Below, piece after piece: positions 1 to 8,515 of a DNA stretch of 52,366 nt. Positions within the stretch are counted from its first letter, which is position 1. The number at the start of each line of letters is the position of its first letter. Location: the NCBI GenBank assembly GCA_905209075.1, contig CAJLRL010000015.1, positions 1 through 52,366 on the forward strand, read 5' to 3'. The position numbers and the translations under genes are program-made. This DNA comes from an uncultured Lachnospiraceae bacterium (GTDB taxonomy: Bacteria > Bacillota > Clostridia > Lachnospirales > Lachnospiraceae). The notes below the pieces were generated by a model. The model did no database searches, had not been told where the DNA came from, and was given only the letters and a program-made list of their open reading frames with translations.

Positions 1-87
1 CGGAAAATCGGCTCTGCCCATTTGTAACTATTCACAAATCTTATATCAGTTTTTAGCGTTTACACAAAACTTGAAACGGTCTCGGAT

Positions 88-414
88 ATGAAAAAGTATT
101 TCAAAGAAATCGCAATCTTAATTGCACAACTACTCATGTTTTATGTATTTCCATTAACGGCAGGACCTACTGATGCTATGGGAATGGTGTTTTTAATTAT
201 AGTTGCAACCTTCGTACTTGCGATAATTATGGGCAGTGTATCAAAGAAAAAAGCCAAGTATGTGTATCCGCTTTTGGTTTCTGTTCTTTTTATTCCTTCC
301 GTTTTCATCTATTATAATGATTCTGCACTCATACACTCCATTTGGTATTTGGTAATTTCTTCCGTAGGATTGTTGATAGGTGCTTTGATGCAGTATTTCT
401 TTAGTAGAAAGTGA
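88..414 (+). CDS. Small hypothetical membrane protein, 108 aa
   Basis: I do not recognise the family. The protein is almost entirely hydrophobic, with about four membrane segments (roughly residues 7-25, 31-49, 59-75 and 84-104), a short basic loop (KKKAK, about residues 53-57) and a basic C-terminus (FSRK). No Shine-Dalgarno sequence precedes the ATG, and the frame stays open upstream only to a stop at 25-27, so the start is uncertain or the ORF may be a fragment of something larger. After its TGA the same frame continues for 31 more sense codons (next entry), which suggests an interrupted gene or two joined remnants. Probably a membrane protein of unknown role; a degraded gene is also possible. 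Confidence 0.45.
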   Translation: MKKYFKEIAILIAQLLMFYVFPLTAGPTDAMGMVFLIIVATFVLAIIMGSVSKKKAKYVYPLLVSVLFIPSVFIYYNDSALIHSIWYLVISSVGLLIGALMQYFFSRK

Positions 415-510
415 AACAAATCCCAGTTTGCGAGTGAAAAGTATTTCAGAAATGAGATCACAGAAGAAGAACTTAAAGAAACCGCAGCAAAAATCATACA
501 AAATATGTAA
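415..510 (+). pseudogene. Orphan C-terminal tail in frame after a TGA
   Basis: Directly after the TGA at 412-414 the same frame runs without a break to TAA at 508-510. It encodes a hydrophilic, helical-looking tail (..KYFRNEITEEELKETAAKIIQ..) with no start codon or ribosome site of its own. It looks like the end of a soluble or cytoplasmic domain. Either a nonsense mutation splits a 140-residue membrane protein, or a deletion fused the tail of another gene here. Readthrough is possible but nothing supports it. Confidence 0.4.
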
Positions 511-542
511 CAAAATTGTGTGACAATTTTTGGCAATTATTT

Positions 543-581
543 AAAAGCACTGTAAAATCAACAAATTACGGTGCTTTTTTT
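543..581 (+). terminator. Rho-independent terminator
   Basis: A 12-bp stem (AAAGCACTGTAA with TTACGGTGCTTT, one G-U pair) and a loop of about 10 nt are followed by a run of seven T. It ends the unit of the small membrane ORF and its tail. Confidence 0.8.
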
Positions 582-616
582 GTGATATTATACATACCAA
601 ATATAGAAAGCATATC

Positions 617-646
617 TTGACAGAACCACAATATCTTGTATATAAT
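617..646 (+). promoter_or_regulatory. Promoter of nrdD with candidate NrdR box
   Basis: TTGACA at 617-622 and TATAAT at 641-646 with an 18-bp spacer form a near-perfect sigma-70/sigma-A promoter. Inside the spacer and touching the -10 lies CCACAATATCTTGTAT (626-641), which resembles the palindromic NrdR box of ribonucleotide reductase promoters (consensus close to ACACWATATMTWGTGT). A second, poor match lies about one pair of helical turns downstream (near 657-673), the usual spacing of paired NrdR sites. The promoter is seen directly; NrdR control is inferred from the site and the downstream gene. Confidence 0.6.
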
Positions 647-888
647 TAAGCCTGTCAAAAATATATAAATAGTATCAGATATTACTATAGATATAGAACC
701 AATATACGTAGCTATTAATAATAGCTGCTTATTTTATGGGGTTAATTGTTGATCTACGGACAGCATTTTGAAGGCCTGAAGTTATAATAGATTAAGCAGT
801 ATATAGATAACAAAATATATCATATAGTTGTAACTGAATTTACTTTAGCGAAGATAATGATAGACAGATAAAGGAGAGGAGAACGAGC
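647..888 (+). other. Long AT-rich leader before nrdD, with inverted repeat
   Basis: If transcription starts near 653, nrdD has a leader of about 235 nt. It contains an 8-bp perfect inverted repeat around one base (AGCTATTA-A-TAATAGCT, 710-726) and a second TATAAT at 783-788 without a clear -35. I do not recognise a riboswitch here. The ribosome site AAGGAGAGGAG stands just before the nrdD ATG. Confidence 0.35.
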
Positions 889-3096
889 ATGAAAATCATC
901 AAGAGAAGCGGCAGTGAGGATTTTTTTGATGGAGCAAAGATTGTAGCTGCAATAAAAAAAGCTAATGCATCTGTTATCGATTACGAAAAAATGACAGATG
1001 AACAGATTGAGGAAATTGCAGAAAATGTGGAAACTGCATGTGAGAACATGAAAAGATCGCCAAGTGTAGAAGAAATCCAGGATATGGTCGAAAACCAGCT
1101 TATGAATAAAAGAGCTTTTACAGTTGCGCGCAACTATATCACATATAGATATAAAAGAGCCATAGTCCGTAAATCAAACTCTACAGACCAGCAGATATTA
1201 AGTCTGTTAGAGTGCAACAACGAAGAGGTAAAGCAGGAAAATTCAAATAAAAACCCTACTGTAAACAGTGTTCAAAGAGACTATATGGCAGGTGAAGTAA
1301 GCAAAGATATCACACGTCGTTTCCTATTGCCGGAGGATATAGTTGAGGCACATGAGAAAGGTCTTATCCACTTCCATGATGCGGATTATTTTGCACAGCA
1401 CATGCACAACTGCTGTCTTGTAAACTTAGAGGATATGCTGCAGAACGGAACAGTAATAAGCGAGACGATGATAGACACACCAAAGAGCTTTTCTACTGCA
1501 TGTAACATAGCAACACAGGCAATCGCACAGATAGCAAGCTCGCAGTATGGCGGACAGAGTATATCTCTTGCACACCTTGCACCATTTGTACAGGTAAGCC
1601 GTCTTAAATTCCGCAAGCAGGTAAAAAATGAATTTGAAAGCATTGGTCTTGAGCTTGACGAAGAAAAGATAAATGAAGTCGCAGAGCTCAGAGTCAAAGA
1701 AGAGATAAACCGCGGTGTCCAGATGATCCAGTATCAGGTGATCACACTTATGACCACAAATGGACAGGCTCCGTTTATCACAGTATTTATGTACTTGAAC
1801 GAGGTTACAGATCCTCAGACAAAAGCAGATCTTGCAGCGATAATAGAGGAGATGCTCCATCAGAGGATACAGGGTGTCAAAAACGAAAAAGGTGTATTCA
1901 TAACACCGGCATTTCCTAAGCTCATTTATGTATTAGAGGATGACAACATAAAGGAAGATTCAAAATACTGGTATCTTACAGAACTTGCAGCAAAATGCTC
2001 AGCAAAGCGCCTTGTGCCGGATTATATATCTGAAAAAGTAATGAAGGAATTAAAGGACGGAGATGTGTATACATGTATGGGCTGCCGTTCATTCCTCACT
2101 GTTGACAGATGCTCCAAAACAGCTGGAAATGTAGCCCATGCAAAGAACTTTAATCCAGATAAGAGAAAATATTACGGACGTTTCAATCAGGGAGTTGTGA
2201 CATTAAACCTTGTAGATGTTGCGTGTTCATCTGGAAAGGATGAAAAGAAATTCTGGGAGCTTATGGATGAAAGACTTAAGCTTTGTTACAGGGCATTAAT
2301 GTGCAGGCATAAGAGACTTCTCGGAACAAAGTCGGACGTTGCACCGATCCTTTGGCAGAACGGCGCACTTGCACGTCTTAAAAAGGGCGAGGTTATCGAT
2401 CCGTTATTATTTGACGGATATTCAACAATTTCGCTTGGATACGCAGGTCTTTGCGAATGTGTACGTTACATGAAAGGTGTTTCACATACCGAACCGGAAA
2501 AAGGCACACCTTTTGCCATAAAGGTAATGCAGAAATTAAATGATGCATGTGAGGAGTGGAAAAAGGAAACAAACATCGACTTTAGTATATATGGAACTCC
2601 ACTTGAGTCCACAACATATAAATTTGCAAAATGTCTTCAGAAGCGTTTCGGAATAATAGAGGGAGTTACAGACAAAAATTATATTACAAACAGCTATCAT
2701 GTCCATGTAACAGAACATATAAATGCATTTGACAAGCTCAAATTCGAATCACAGTTCCAGAAACTTTCACCGGGTGGAGCGATAAGCTATGTGGAGGTTC
2801 CGAATATGCAGGACAATATTCCGGCGGTTCTTTCGGTAATGCAGTACATATATGACAATATAATGTATGCCGAGTTAAATACAAAGAGCGATTACTGCCA
2901 GGTATGCGGTTATGATGGTGAGATCAAGATCGTAGAGGAGGAAGGCTCAGGAAAACTTATATGGGAATGCCCTCACTGCGGAAACCGTGATCAGGATAAA
3001 ATGAGCGTAGCCCGCCGTACATGTGGCTATATCGGAACACAGTTCTGGAATCAGGGAAGGACACAGGAAATCAAGGAGAGAGTACTTCATCTGTAG
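889..3096 (+). CDS. nrdD: Anaerobic (class III) ribonucleoside-triphosphate reductase
   Basis: Reduces ribonucleoside triphosphates to deoxynucleotides without oxygen, using a glycyl radical. The N-terminus (about residues 1-95) is an ATP-cone allosteric domain (KIIKRSG..EDF..AKIVAAI). The body is the NrdD barrel with conserved HDAD and HNCC segments (FHDADYF.., MHNCCLVNL). The C-terminus holds the zinc site (CxxCG..CPHCG) and the radical loop RRTCGYIG, with Gly713 the expected radical residue. The length of 735 residues is normal. A strong ribosome site sets the start. The activase gene nrdG, usually adjacent, lies 11 kb downstream in this window. The promoter is described separately. Confidence 0.97.
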   Translation: MKIIKRSGSEDFFDGAKIVAAIKKANASVIDYEKMTDEQIEEIAENVETACENMKRSPSVEEIQDMVENQLMNKRAFTVARNYITYRYKRAIVRKSNSTDQQILSLLECNNEEVKQENSNKNPTVNSVQRDYMAGEVSKDITRRFLLPEDIVEAHEKGLIHFHDADYFAQHMHNCCLVNLEDMLQNGTVISETMIDTPKSFSTACNIATQAIAQIASSQYGGQSISLAHLAPFVQVSRLKFRKQVKNEFESIGLELDEEKINEVAELRVKEEINRGVQMIQYQVITLMTTNGQAPFITVFMYLNEVTDPQTKADLAAIIEEMLHQRIQGVKNEKGVFITPAFPKLIYVLEDDNIKEDSKYWYLTELAAKCSAKRLVPDYISEKVMKELKDGDVYTCMGCRSFLTVDRCSKTAGNVAHAKNFNPDKRKYYGRFNQGVVTLNLVDVACSSGKDEKKFWELMDERLKLCYRALMCRHKRLLGTKSDVAPILWQNGALARLKKGEVIDPLLFDGYSTISLGYAGLCECVRYMKGVSHTEPEKGTPFAIKVMQKLNDACEEWKKETNIDFSIYGTPLESTTYKFAKCLQKRFGIIEGVTDKNYITNSYHVHVTEHINAFDKLKFESQFQKLSPGGAISYVEVPNMQDNIPAVLSVMQYIYDNIMYAELNTKSDYCQVCGYDGEIKIVEEEGSGKLIWECPHCGNRDQDKMSVARRTCGYIGTQFWNQGRTQEIKERVLHL

Positions 3097-3203
3097 AAAA
3101 AACATATGATAGGTCTTATGGCTTATAGACATGGTGCAGAGTTTTAGATATAATCCTATATAGTTTTTATAAAAAGTCGAATAAAAGTAGAGGAGAAAAG
3201 TTA

Positions 3204-4871
3204 ATGAAAATTTGTAACAAATGTGGTGCACAGAATGTTGACAATGCTTCATTCTGTGGCACATGCGGAAATGTCTTTCCGAAAGATGAGCAGATTGTAA
3301 ACCAGCCACAGAGCGGTGTATACAGTAACCAGCCGGCAGGCAGCTATGACCAGCCACAGAATGGCGCATACAATGACCAGCCGGCAGGCAGCTATGACCA
3401 GCCACAGAATGGCGCATACAGTAACCAGCCGGCAGGCAGCTATGACCAGCCACAGAGTGGTGCATACAATGACCAGCCAGAAGGCAGCTATGACCAGCCA
3501 CAGAATGGCGTATATAACCAGAATCAGGCAGGAGCATACAGCCGGCCGCAGGGCAATCCATATGATAACATGCAGAATGGTGGATTTGAGCAGCCACAGA
3601 ATGGTGGATTTGATCCTCAGATGAATGGTGCAGAGTCTGGAATGAACCAGTACATGCAGGCACCGAAGAAATCAAACAAGGCACTTATAATTACACTTGC
3701 AATCGTTATATCTGTACTTGTTATTGCAGTATGTGTCATTGTAGGAATTGTGGTCGTAAAAACAGTCGGCAAAAAGGATGCGGCAGAGAAAGCTGTGCAT
3801 TCAGTAAAAACTGCCGAGGATCAGGTGATATTTGACTATGAAGATCTGAAGATAACTGCAGAACTTGGTGATTTTGATTCACAGGCATATAGTGTTCCGG
3901 TGGAGATCGAGAACAATACCGGAAAAGATCTTACGATCACAACAGCGGACGATGGTGGATCGTTTTATGAGGATGTTGATGATGGAGATACAGTTTCATC
4001 AATTATGTATCTGAATAGTGAAAAAGGTAAGGACGAAATAGAAATCTCATTGTGGATATGTGATGAAAATTTTGATATTTCGGTTGAAACCACACCAGTT
4101 AAGTTCACAGATTTAAAGAAAACGCCAAAAGCTAAAGAATGTGAAGTAGATGAAGACAGTTCAGAAGGTGCAGAGTATTTAAGCAAAGATGTAGATATCC
4201 CGGACAAGGATGAAGATGATGATAAAAAAGATGATTCGGCTTCGACAAATAGTGAAAGTCAGCAGGCATCAGAAAGCCAGCAGCCATCAGAAAACTCACA
4301 GACATCAGAGCAGAACACACAACAGACAGCTCCTTCTACAACAGCAGTAAATTCACAGACAGACTGGAAATCAATGAATGTTGTAATTGATGGAAGAGAA
4401 TTAACACTTCCATTTGATTATTCAAAGATTTCAGATATATTTACCATCAATCTTGCTGATTACGGATATGAGAATGGATATGTTTTAAATAGTGGTGACA
4501 AGACTTATGGTACGATAGATCTGGACAGTACACTATATGATTGTGCATTTCAGGTTGGGTTTGAAAACACAGGAGCTTCACAGTGTGATATATTAAATTC
4601 ACAGATATGGTCATTTGAATGTGACATAGACAGATACGATTGCACAACATATCCAAACATTGTTCTTCCAGGTGGGATAACATGGGGAGCAACTGCAGAT
4701 CAGATAACAGCAGCATATGGTACAGATCCGGCAGATCTTGAAAGTACATATGGAAATCTGGATACAGATGGATATATTGTATATAATTATTACAATGATT
4801 ACAAATATAAAATGAGATTGCATGTAGACAAAGAAAAAGGTCTCTGTGAGATAAGATACGAAGTTTACTAA
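3204..4871 (+). CDS. Zinc-ribbon, repeat-bearing membrane protein, 555 aa
   Basis: No specific family is recognised. Domains in order: zinc ribbon at residues 4-22 (CNKCGAQ..FCGTCG), a cytoplasmic Tyr/Gln/Asn/Pro/Gly-rich region with four near-identical 16-residue repeats (residues 40-103) plus decayed copies to about 150, one membrane helix at about 160-187, then a predicted extracytoplasmic beta-rich segment (about 200-320) resembling immunoglobulin-like DUF4352-type domains, an acidic stretch, a Ser/Gln linker (about 345-385), and a C-terminal globular domain with many Tyr and Asp. Zinc-ribbon plus single-helix architecture is common in Clostridia. Ribosome site GAGGAG; a strong terminator follows. 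Role unknown, perhaps envelope sensing or scaffolding. Confidence 0.85.
   Translation: MKICNKCGAQNVDNASFCGTCGNVFPKDEQIVNQPQSGVYSNQPAGSYDQPQNGAYNDQPAGSYDQPQNGAYSNQPAGSYDQPQSGAYNDQPEGSYDQPQNGVYNQNQAGAYSRPQGNPYDNMQNGGFEQPQNGGFDPQMNGAESGMNQYMQAPKKSNKALIITLAIVISVLVIAVCVIVGIVVVKTVGKKDAAEKAVHSVKTAEDQVIFDYEDLKITAELGDFDSQAYSVPVEIENNTGKDLTITTADDGGSFYEDVDDGDTVSSIMYLNSEKGKDEIEISLWICDENFDISVETTPVKFTDLKKTPKAKECEVDEDSSEGAEYLSKDVDIPDKDEDDDKKDDSASTNSESQQASESQQPSENSQTSEQNTQQTAPSTTAVNSQTDWKSMNVVIDGRELTLPFDYSKISDIFTINLADYGYENGYVLNSGDKTYGTIDLDSTLYDCAFQVGFENTGASQCDILNSQIWSFECDIDRYDCTTYPNIVLPGGITWGATADQITAAYGTDPADLESTYGNLDTDGYIVYNYYNDYKYKMRLHVDKEKGLCEIRYEVY
3321..3512 (+). repeat. Four 48-bp tandem repeats within a CDS
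   Basis: Units at 3321-3368, 3369-3416, 3417-3464 and 3465-3512 each encode a 16-residue unit of the type Y[SN][ND]QPxGSYDQPQxGx. A degenerate fifth unit follows at 3513-3560. The DNA is nearly identical between units, so copy number probably varies by slippage or recombination. The period is a multiple of three and keeps the frame. Confidence 0.9.
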
Positions 4872-4875
4872 AATA

Positions 4876-4908
4876 ATGGACACAATAGTTTTGCTATTGT
4901 GTCCATTT
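4876..4908 (+). terminator. Rho-independent terminator
   Basis: A perfect 13-bp stem (ATGGACACAATAG with CTATTGTGTCCAT) around a 5-nt loop, with a short T tract, lies five bases after the stop codon of the zinc-ribbon protein gene. Confidence 0.75.
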
Positions 4909-4937
4909 ATGGATATTAAACACAGGGAGATAAGTAA

Positions 4938-5623
4938 ATGAAAAAACAACACGATAACTGCTCTGATGAAAACATCTATAAACTTGATGGACGAGTGCCG
5001 CTCAAAAAAGCAATACCATTTGGACTGCAGCACGTTCTGGCAATGTTTGTAGCATAGGACTTTCTCTTTTGTCCGTAGGAATGGACTCGTGGGGTGGAGG
5101 AACAGGCGCCGATGATTTTGGAGCATGGTATAATCTTTTGGTTGGGGCGATCACTCTTGTTGTGTGTCTTCTGGCAAGATATTTATTAAAAGGTGTATAT
5201 AAAAATCTTAATATACTCGTAGGCCTTGTTGCAGGATATATAATATCTATTATATTTACTGTTTCAGGTGTTGCAGACATGGTTGATTTTTCAAATATAG
5301 GAAAGACAATAGATCAAGTTGGGTATTTCAGCATACCCAAACTTGTATTTCTGACGGATCACAGACCGGTTTTTAATCTTGGGGCATTTTTTACAATAGC
5401 CATTGTTTATCTTGTATCAGCGGCAGAGACTACCGGTGCAACAACGGCGGTATGTACAGGTGCTTTAAATCGTGACATAAAAATGGAAGAATTGCAGGGA
5501 TCACTTGCAGTTGACGGATTTTCAAGTGCTGTCGGAGACATATTTAACGGAAATGCCGTAGCAGGAGTTTTTGTTGTTTCACTGCTGCTTAGTCTGTTTC
5601 TCCCAAAAAAGAACAAAAAATAA
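4938..5623 (+). pseudogene. NCS2-family purine/uracil permease with two internal deletions
   Basis: A ribosome site (AGGGAG) and ATG at 4938 open a normal NCS2 N-terminus (..DGRVPLKKAIPFGLQHVLAMFVA), which hits TAG at 5055-5057. The family sequence resumes in another frame (IGLSLLSVGMDSW.., from about 5054) and includes GGGTGADDFG, KNLNILVGL and AAETTGATTAVCTGALNR. The missing piece is the first several membrane helices. A second junction follows VDGFSSAVGDIFN: the conserved NTSFSQNVG region and the next helices are absent, and the frame goes straight into the C-terminal NGNAVAG..LLLSLFLPK end. About 210 codons remain of the roughly 450 expected. It cannot transport; a short peptide could still be translated. 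Confidence 0.85.
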
Positions 5624-5633
5624 ACGGAATCAT

Positions 5634-5673
5634 AAAAAATCCCATTGAATATAAAGTTCAATGGGATTTTTTT
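5634..5673. terminator. Bidirectional terminator between convergent genes
   Basis: A 14-bp stem (AAAATCCCATTGAA with TTCAATGGGATTTT) around TATAAAG has A-rich and T-rich flanks, so it works on both strands. It lies between the permease remnant and the convergent phosphorylase gene. Confidence 0.75.
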
Positions 5674-5708
5674 GTGATTAAAATAATATACAATGTATGA
5701 AAAATGGA

Positions 5709-8162
5709 TCAGCCCATTATAGCTTCTACATTTATTTCCTGTCCCAAAACACCGGCTGCAGGGATAAGGTTTCCTTCTATTTCATTTCCATCGACGATTA
5801 TTTTCGCAATACCTTTCTGGACATGAGAAGGATTTTTTACTGTGATATTATAAGTGTTTCCACGGAACTGACGCTTAGCTGTGAAGCCATCCATTGTTTC
5901 CGGCAGACATGGATCAATGACAAGTCCATCATAGTCAGGTCTTATTCCAAGTATGAATTGTGATACATTAAGGAACGTCCATGCAGCTGTTCCGGTAAGC
6001 CAGCTGTTTTTAGCCTCACCGAAGTTAGGAGCATCTTTTCCGGCTATCATTTGACTGTATACATATGGTTCAGTGCGGTGTATCTCACTTATATCCTCGA
6101 TATAGGCAGGACATGTCCTTGTGTATACCTGCCATGCACGGTTTCCGCGGCCGATAACTGTCTCTGCAATAGAAATCCATGGATTGTTGTGGCAGAAGAT
6201 ACCTGCATTTTCTTTATATCCTGGTGGATAAGAAGAAATTTCACCAAGTTCAACGTGATATCTGTGGTAAGGTGGCTGGAGAAGTACGATACCATATTTT
6301 GTGTCTAAGTATTTTTCAACGGACTGCATTGCTTTAAGACAGTAACCATCTTCTTTTCCGATTTCGGCGATTACGCAAAAGCCCTGAGGCTCAATGAAGA
6401 TTTTTCCATCTTCACATTCTTTCGAACCTATCTTGTGTTTATAGTGATCGTATGCACGTAAGAACCATTCGCCGTCCCAGCCTGCGTCAAGAACTGTTTT
6501 TTCCATTTGGCTTATAGCTTTTGCAGCTTCATCGGCCTCATTGTCAAGACCACGATGCCTACAGATTTCGGCATAATCTTTACCATATTTAACGAACATT
6601 CCGGCGATAAATACAGACTCTGCATTTGGTCCTTCTGAAGGTCCGAAAGTCTGGAAAGATTCACCTGGCTCTTCTGAAAAACAATTAAGGTTCAGACAGT
6701 CGTTCCAGTCGGCACGGCCAATCTGTGGAAGACCATGAGGTCCTAAGTGTTTTATTGTGTAATTAAATGAGCGGCGCAGATGCTCCATAAAGTCAGTGGC
6801 TTTAGAAGGGTCGCTGTCATATGGCGTTGATTCATCGAGGATAGAGTAGTCGCCGGTTTCTTTTATGTAAGCTGCGGCTGCAGCAATAAGCCATAGTGGA
6901 TCATCATTAAAGCCGGATCCGATATCTGCATTACCTTTTTTTGTAAGAGGCTGGTACTGATGGTATGCGGAACCATCCTCAAACTGTGTTGCTGCAATGT
7001 CTAAAATTCTTTCTCTTGCACGATCCGGGATAAGATGTACGAAACCTAAAAGATCCTGACATGAATCCCTGAATCCCATTCCACGTCCTATACCGGACTC
7101 AAAGTATGAAGCAGAACGGCTCATATTGAATGTGACCATACATTGATACTGGTGCCATATATTTACCATGCGGTCAAGCTTCTCTTCCGAAGAAGAAATT
7201 GTAAAGTGGGAAAGAAGATCATCCCAGTATTTTTTGAGATCCAAAAGTGCGGCATCCACTTTTTCTGTAGTGTCGAATTTTGCAAGAAGGGCATCGGCAG
7301 GAGCACGGTTTATAACACCGTCTTCCGGACGGCCGATCCATTTTTGATCTACCGGATTTTCAACATATCCAAGGACGAATATGTATGTTTTCTCTTCGCC
7401 TGGTTCAAGAGTAACTTTTATGTGATGTGATCCGACAGGTGCCCAGCCGCTTGCTGTGGAATTAGCCGATTTATCGTTTACGACTACTGCCGGAGCACTG
7501 TTCTCACCATAAGCACCGAGGAAAGAATCACGGTCTGTATCAAAACCATCGACTTTGCTGTTTACTGCATAAACTGCATAGTGATTACGGCGCTCTCTGT
7601 ATTCTGTTTTGTGGAAAAGCTGTGAGCCGTCTGCGTGGATCTCAACCTCGCCTGTTGAGAAGTTACGCTGGAAGTTTGTCATGTCATCCATAGCGTTCCA
7701 CAGGCAGAATTCTACATAAGAAAAAACAGAGAATTCCTTTTTTGCACCGGAGGTATTTTTTAATGTGAGCTTGTTGATCTCGCATGTTGATTTCATTGGA
7801 ACAAAATCTGTAAGCTTTGCCTCTATACCATTTTTGCTTCCTGTAAAAACAGAATAACCCATGCCATGTCGGCACTCGTATGAATCGAGTTCAGTCTTTG
7901 ATGGCATCCATCCCGGATTCCATATTGTATCTCCGTCTTTTATATAGTAATAATGTCCGTTACTGTCGTAAGGCACGTTATTGTAACGATATCTTGTAAG
8001 GCGCAGAAGCTTTGCATCTTTATAGAAGCTGTATCCGCCGCATGTGTTGGAAACAAGAGAAAAGAAATCCTCGCAGCCTAAATAATTTATCCATGGAAGA
8101 GGTGTCCGTGGGGATGTGATCACATATTCTTTGTGCTGATCATCAAAATATCCGAATTTCAT
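5709..8162 (-). CDS. Cellobiose phosphorylase (glycoside hydrolase family 94)
   Basis: Splits cellobiose (or a short beta-1,4-glucan) with phosphate to glucose 1-phosphate plus a shortened sugar, saving ATP; cytoplasmic. The N-terminal beta-sandwich begins MKFGYFDDQHKEYVITSP.PLPWINYLG, typical of cellobiose phosphorylases. The (alpha/alpha)6 catalytic part carries ADWNDCLN with Asp488 as the expected general acid, plus GIGRGMGFRDSCQD and FNDDPLWL motifs. Its 817 residues match the family. I start at 8162, because the ATG 24 bases upstream would place the AAAAGGAGTG ribosome site inside the gene. It is divergent from lacI and the sugar ABC genes, so cellobiose is the likely substrate; cellodextrin or another beta-glucan cannot be excluded. 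Confidence 0.93.
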   Translation of the reverse strand: MKFGYFDDQHKEYVITSPRTPLPWINYLGCEDFFSLVSNTCGGYSFYKDAKLLRLTRYRYNNVPYDSNGHYYYIKDGDTIWNPGWMPSKTELDSYECRHGMGYSVFTGSKNGIEAKLTDFVPMKSTCEINKLTLKNTSGAKKEFSVFSYVEFCLWNAMDDMTNFQRNFSTGEVEIHADGSQLFHKTEYRERRNHYAVYAVNSKVDGFDTDRDSFLGAYGENSAPAVVVNDKSANSTASGWAPVGSHHIKVTLEPGEEKTYIFVLGYVENPVDQKWIGRPEDGVINRAPADALLAKFDTTEKVDAALLDLKKYWDDLLSHFTISSSEEKLDRMVNIWHQYQCMVTFNMSRSASYFESGIGRGMGFRDSCQDLLGFVHLIPDRARERILDIAATQFEDGSAYHQYQPLTKKGNADIGSGFNDDPLWLIAAAAAYIKETGDYSILDESTPYDSDPSKATDFMEHLRRSFNYTIKHLGPHGLPQIGRADWNDCLNLNCFSEEPGESFQTFGPSEGPNAESVFIAGMFVKYGKDYAEICRHRGLDNEADEAAKAISQMEKTVLDAGWDGEWFLRAYDHYKHKIGSKECEDGKIFIEPQGFCVIAEIGKEDGYCLKAMQSVEKYLDTKYGIVLLQPPYHRYHVELGEISSYPPGYKENAGIFCHNNPWISIAETVIGRGNRAWQVYTRTCPAYIEDISEIHRTEPYVYSQMIAGKDAPNFGEAKNSWLTGTAAWTFLNVSQFILGIRPDYDGLVIDPCLPETMDGFTAKRQFRGNTYNITVKNPSHVQKGIAKIIVDGNEIEGNLIPAAGVLGQEINVEAIMG

Positions 8163-8188
8163 ATTATTTTCACTCCTTTTTAACAATT

Positions 8189-8203
8189 ACGAAAACGTTT
8201 ACG
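8189..8203. promoter_or_regulatory. LacI-type operator 1 (phosphorylase side)
   Basis: ACGAAAACGTTTACG contains a near-palindrome around a central CG (AAACGTTT), the signature of LacI/GalR-family operators; it also resembles a catabolite (cre) site. It lies just downstream of the predicted start point of the phosphorylase promoter, a position suited to repression. Confidence 0.6.
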
Positions 8204-8220
8204 CTCGTTTTACAAGAATG

Positions 8221-8249
8221 AGTATAAATGCAAAAAATAAAAAAAGCAA
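8221..8249 (-). promoter_or_regulatory. Promoter of the phosphorylase gene
   Basis: On the minus strand TTGCTT (8249-8244) and TATACT (8226-8221) are separated by exactly 17 bases. The expected start is near 8214, leaving a leader of about 50 nt that includes operator 1. Confidence 0.6.
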
Positions 8250-8367
8250 GCAAAAAACACTATAAAATAAAGGTTTATAACAAATAGACAAAAAATAGTA
8301 ACCGAAGTTGTGACATATATATACATATAAAAAATATACTTAAATAACATGATAGAACACAAAAAAC

Positions 8368-8379
8368 TAAAACGATTTC
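8368..8379. promoter_or_regulatory. LacI-type operator 2 (middle of the divergent region)
   Basis: TAAAACGATTTC repeats the AAAACG-ATT core of the other two operators. It lies about 178 bp from operator 1 and 148 bp from operator 3, so it could act as an auxiliary site for looping. Alone it is a weak match in very AT-rich DNA. The rest of 8250-8480 shows only A/T tracts. Confidence 0.35.
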
Positions 8380-8480
8380 ATAAAATATTTTAAATAAATC
8401 TAAAACATACCATATAAGAGTAAAAATGTACAAAAAATACTCGAAAACATATAAAAAATATACAAAATAACAAAAAGGTA

Positions 8481-8509
8481 TTGCAATTACATGACAGCAG
8501 AGGTATATT
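8481..8509 (+). promoter_or_regulatory. Promoter of lacI and the sugar ABC operon
   Basis: TTGCAA (8481-8486) and TATATT (8504-8509) are separated by exactly 17 bases. The expected start near 8516 coincides with operator 3. Confidence 0.65.
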
Positions 8510-8515
8510 GAAAAT

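Noticed and set aside
647..888. Riboswitch (for example cobalamin) before nrdD
   Set aside because: No recognisable B12-box-like motif or conserved multi-stem structure; only one short inverted repeat is visible.
3321..3560. Possible CRISPR array
   Set aside because: Repeats are contiguous 48-bp coding units without spacers.
2947..3684. 245-codon minus-strand ORF
   Set aside because: It overlaps the end of nrdD and the zinc-ribbon gene; its His/Ser/Cys repeats are the antisense reading of the 48-bp coding repeats.
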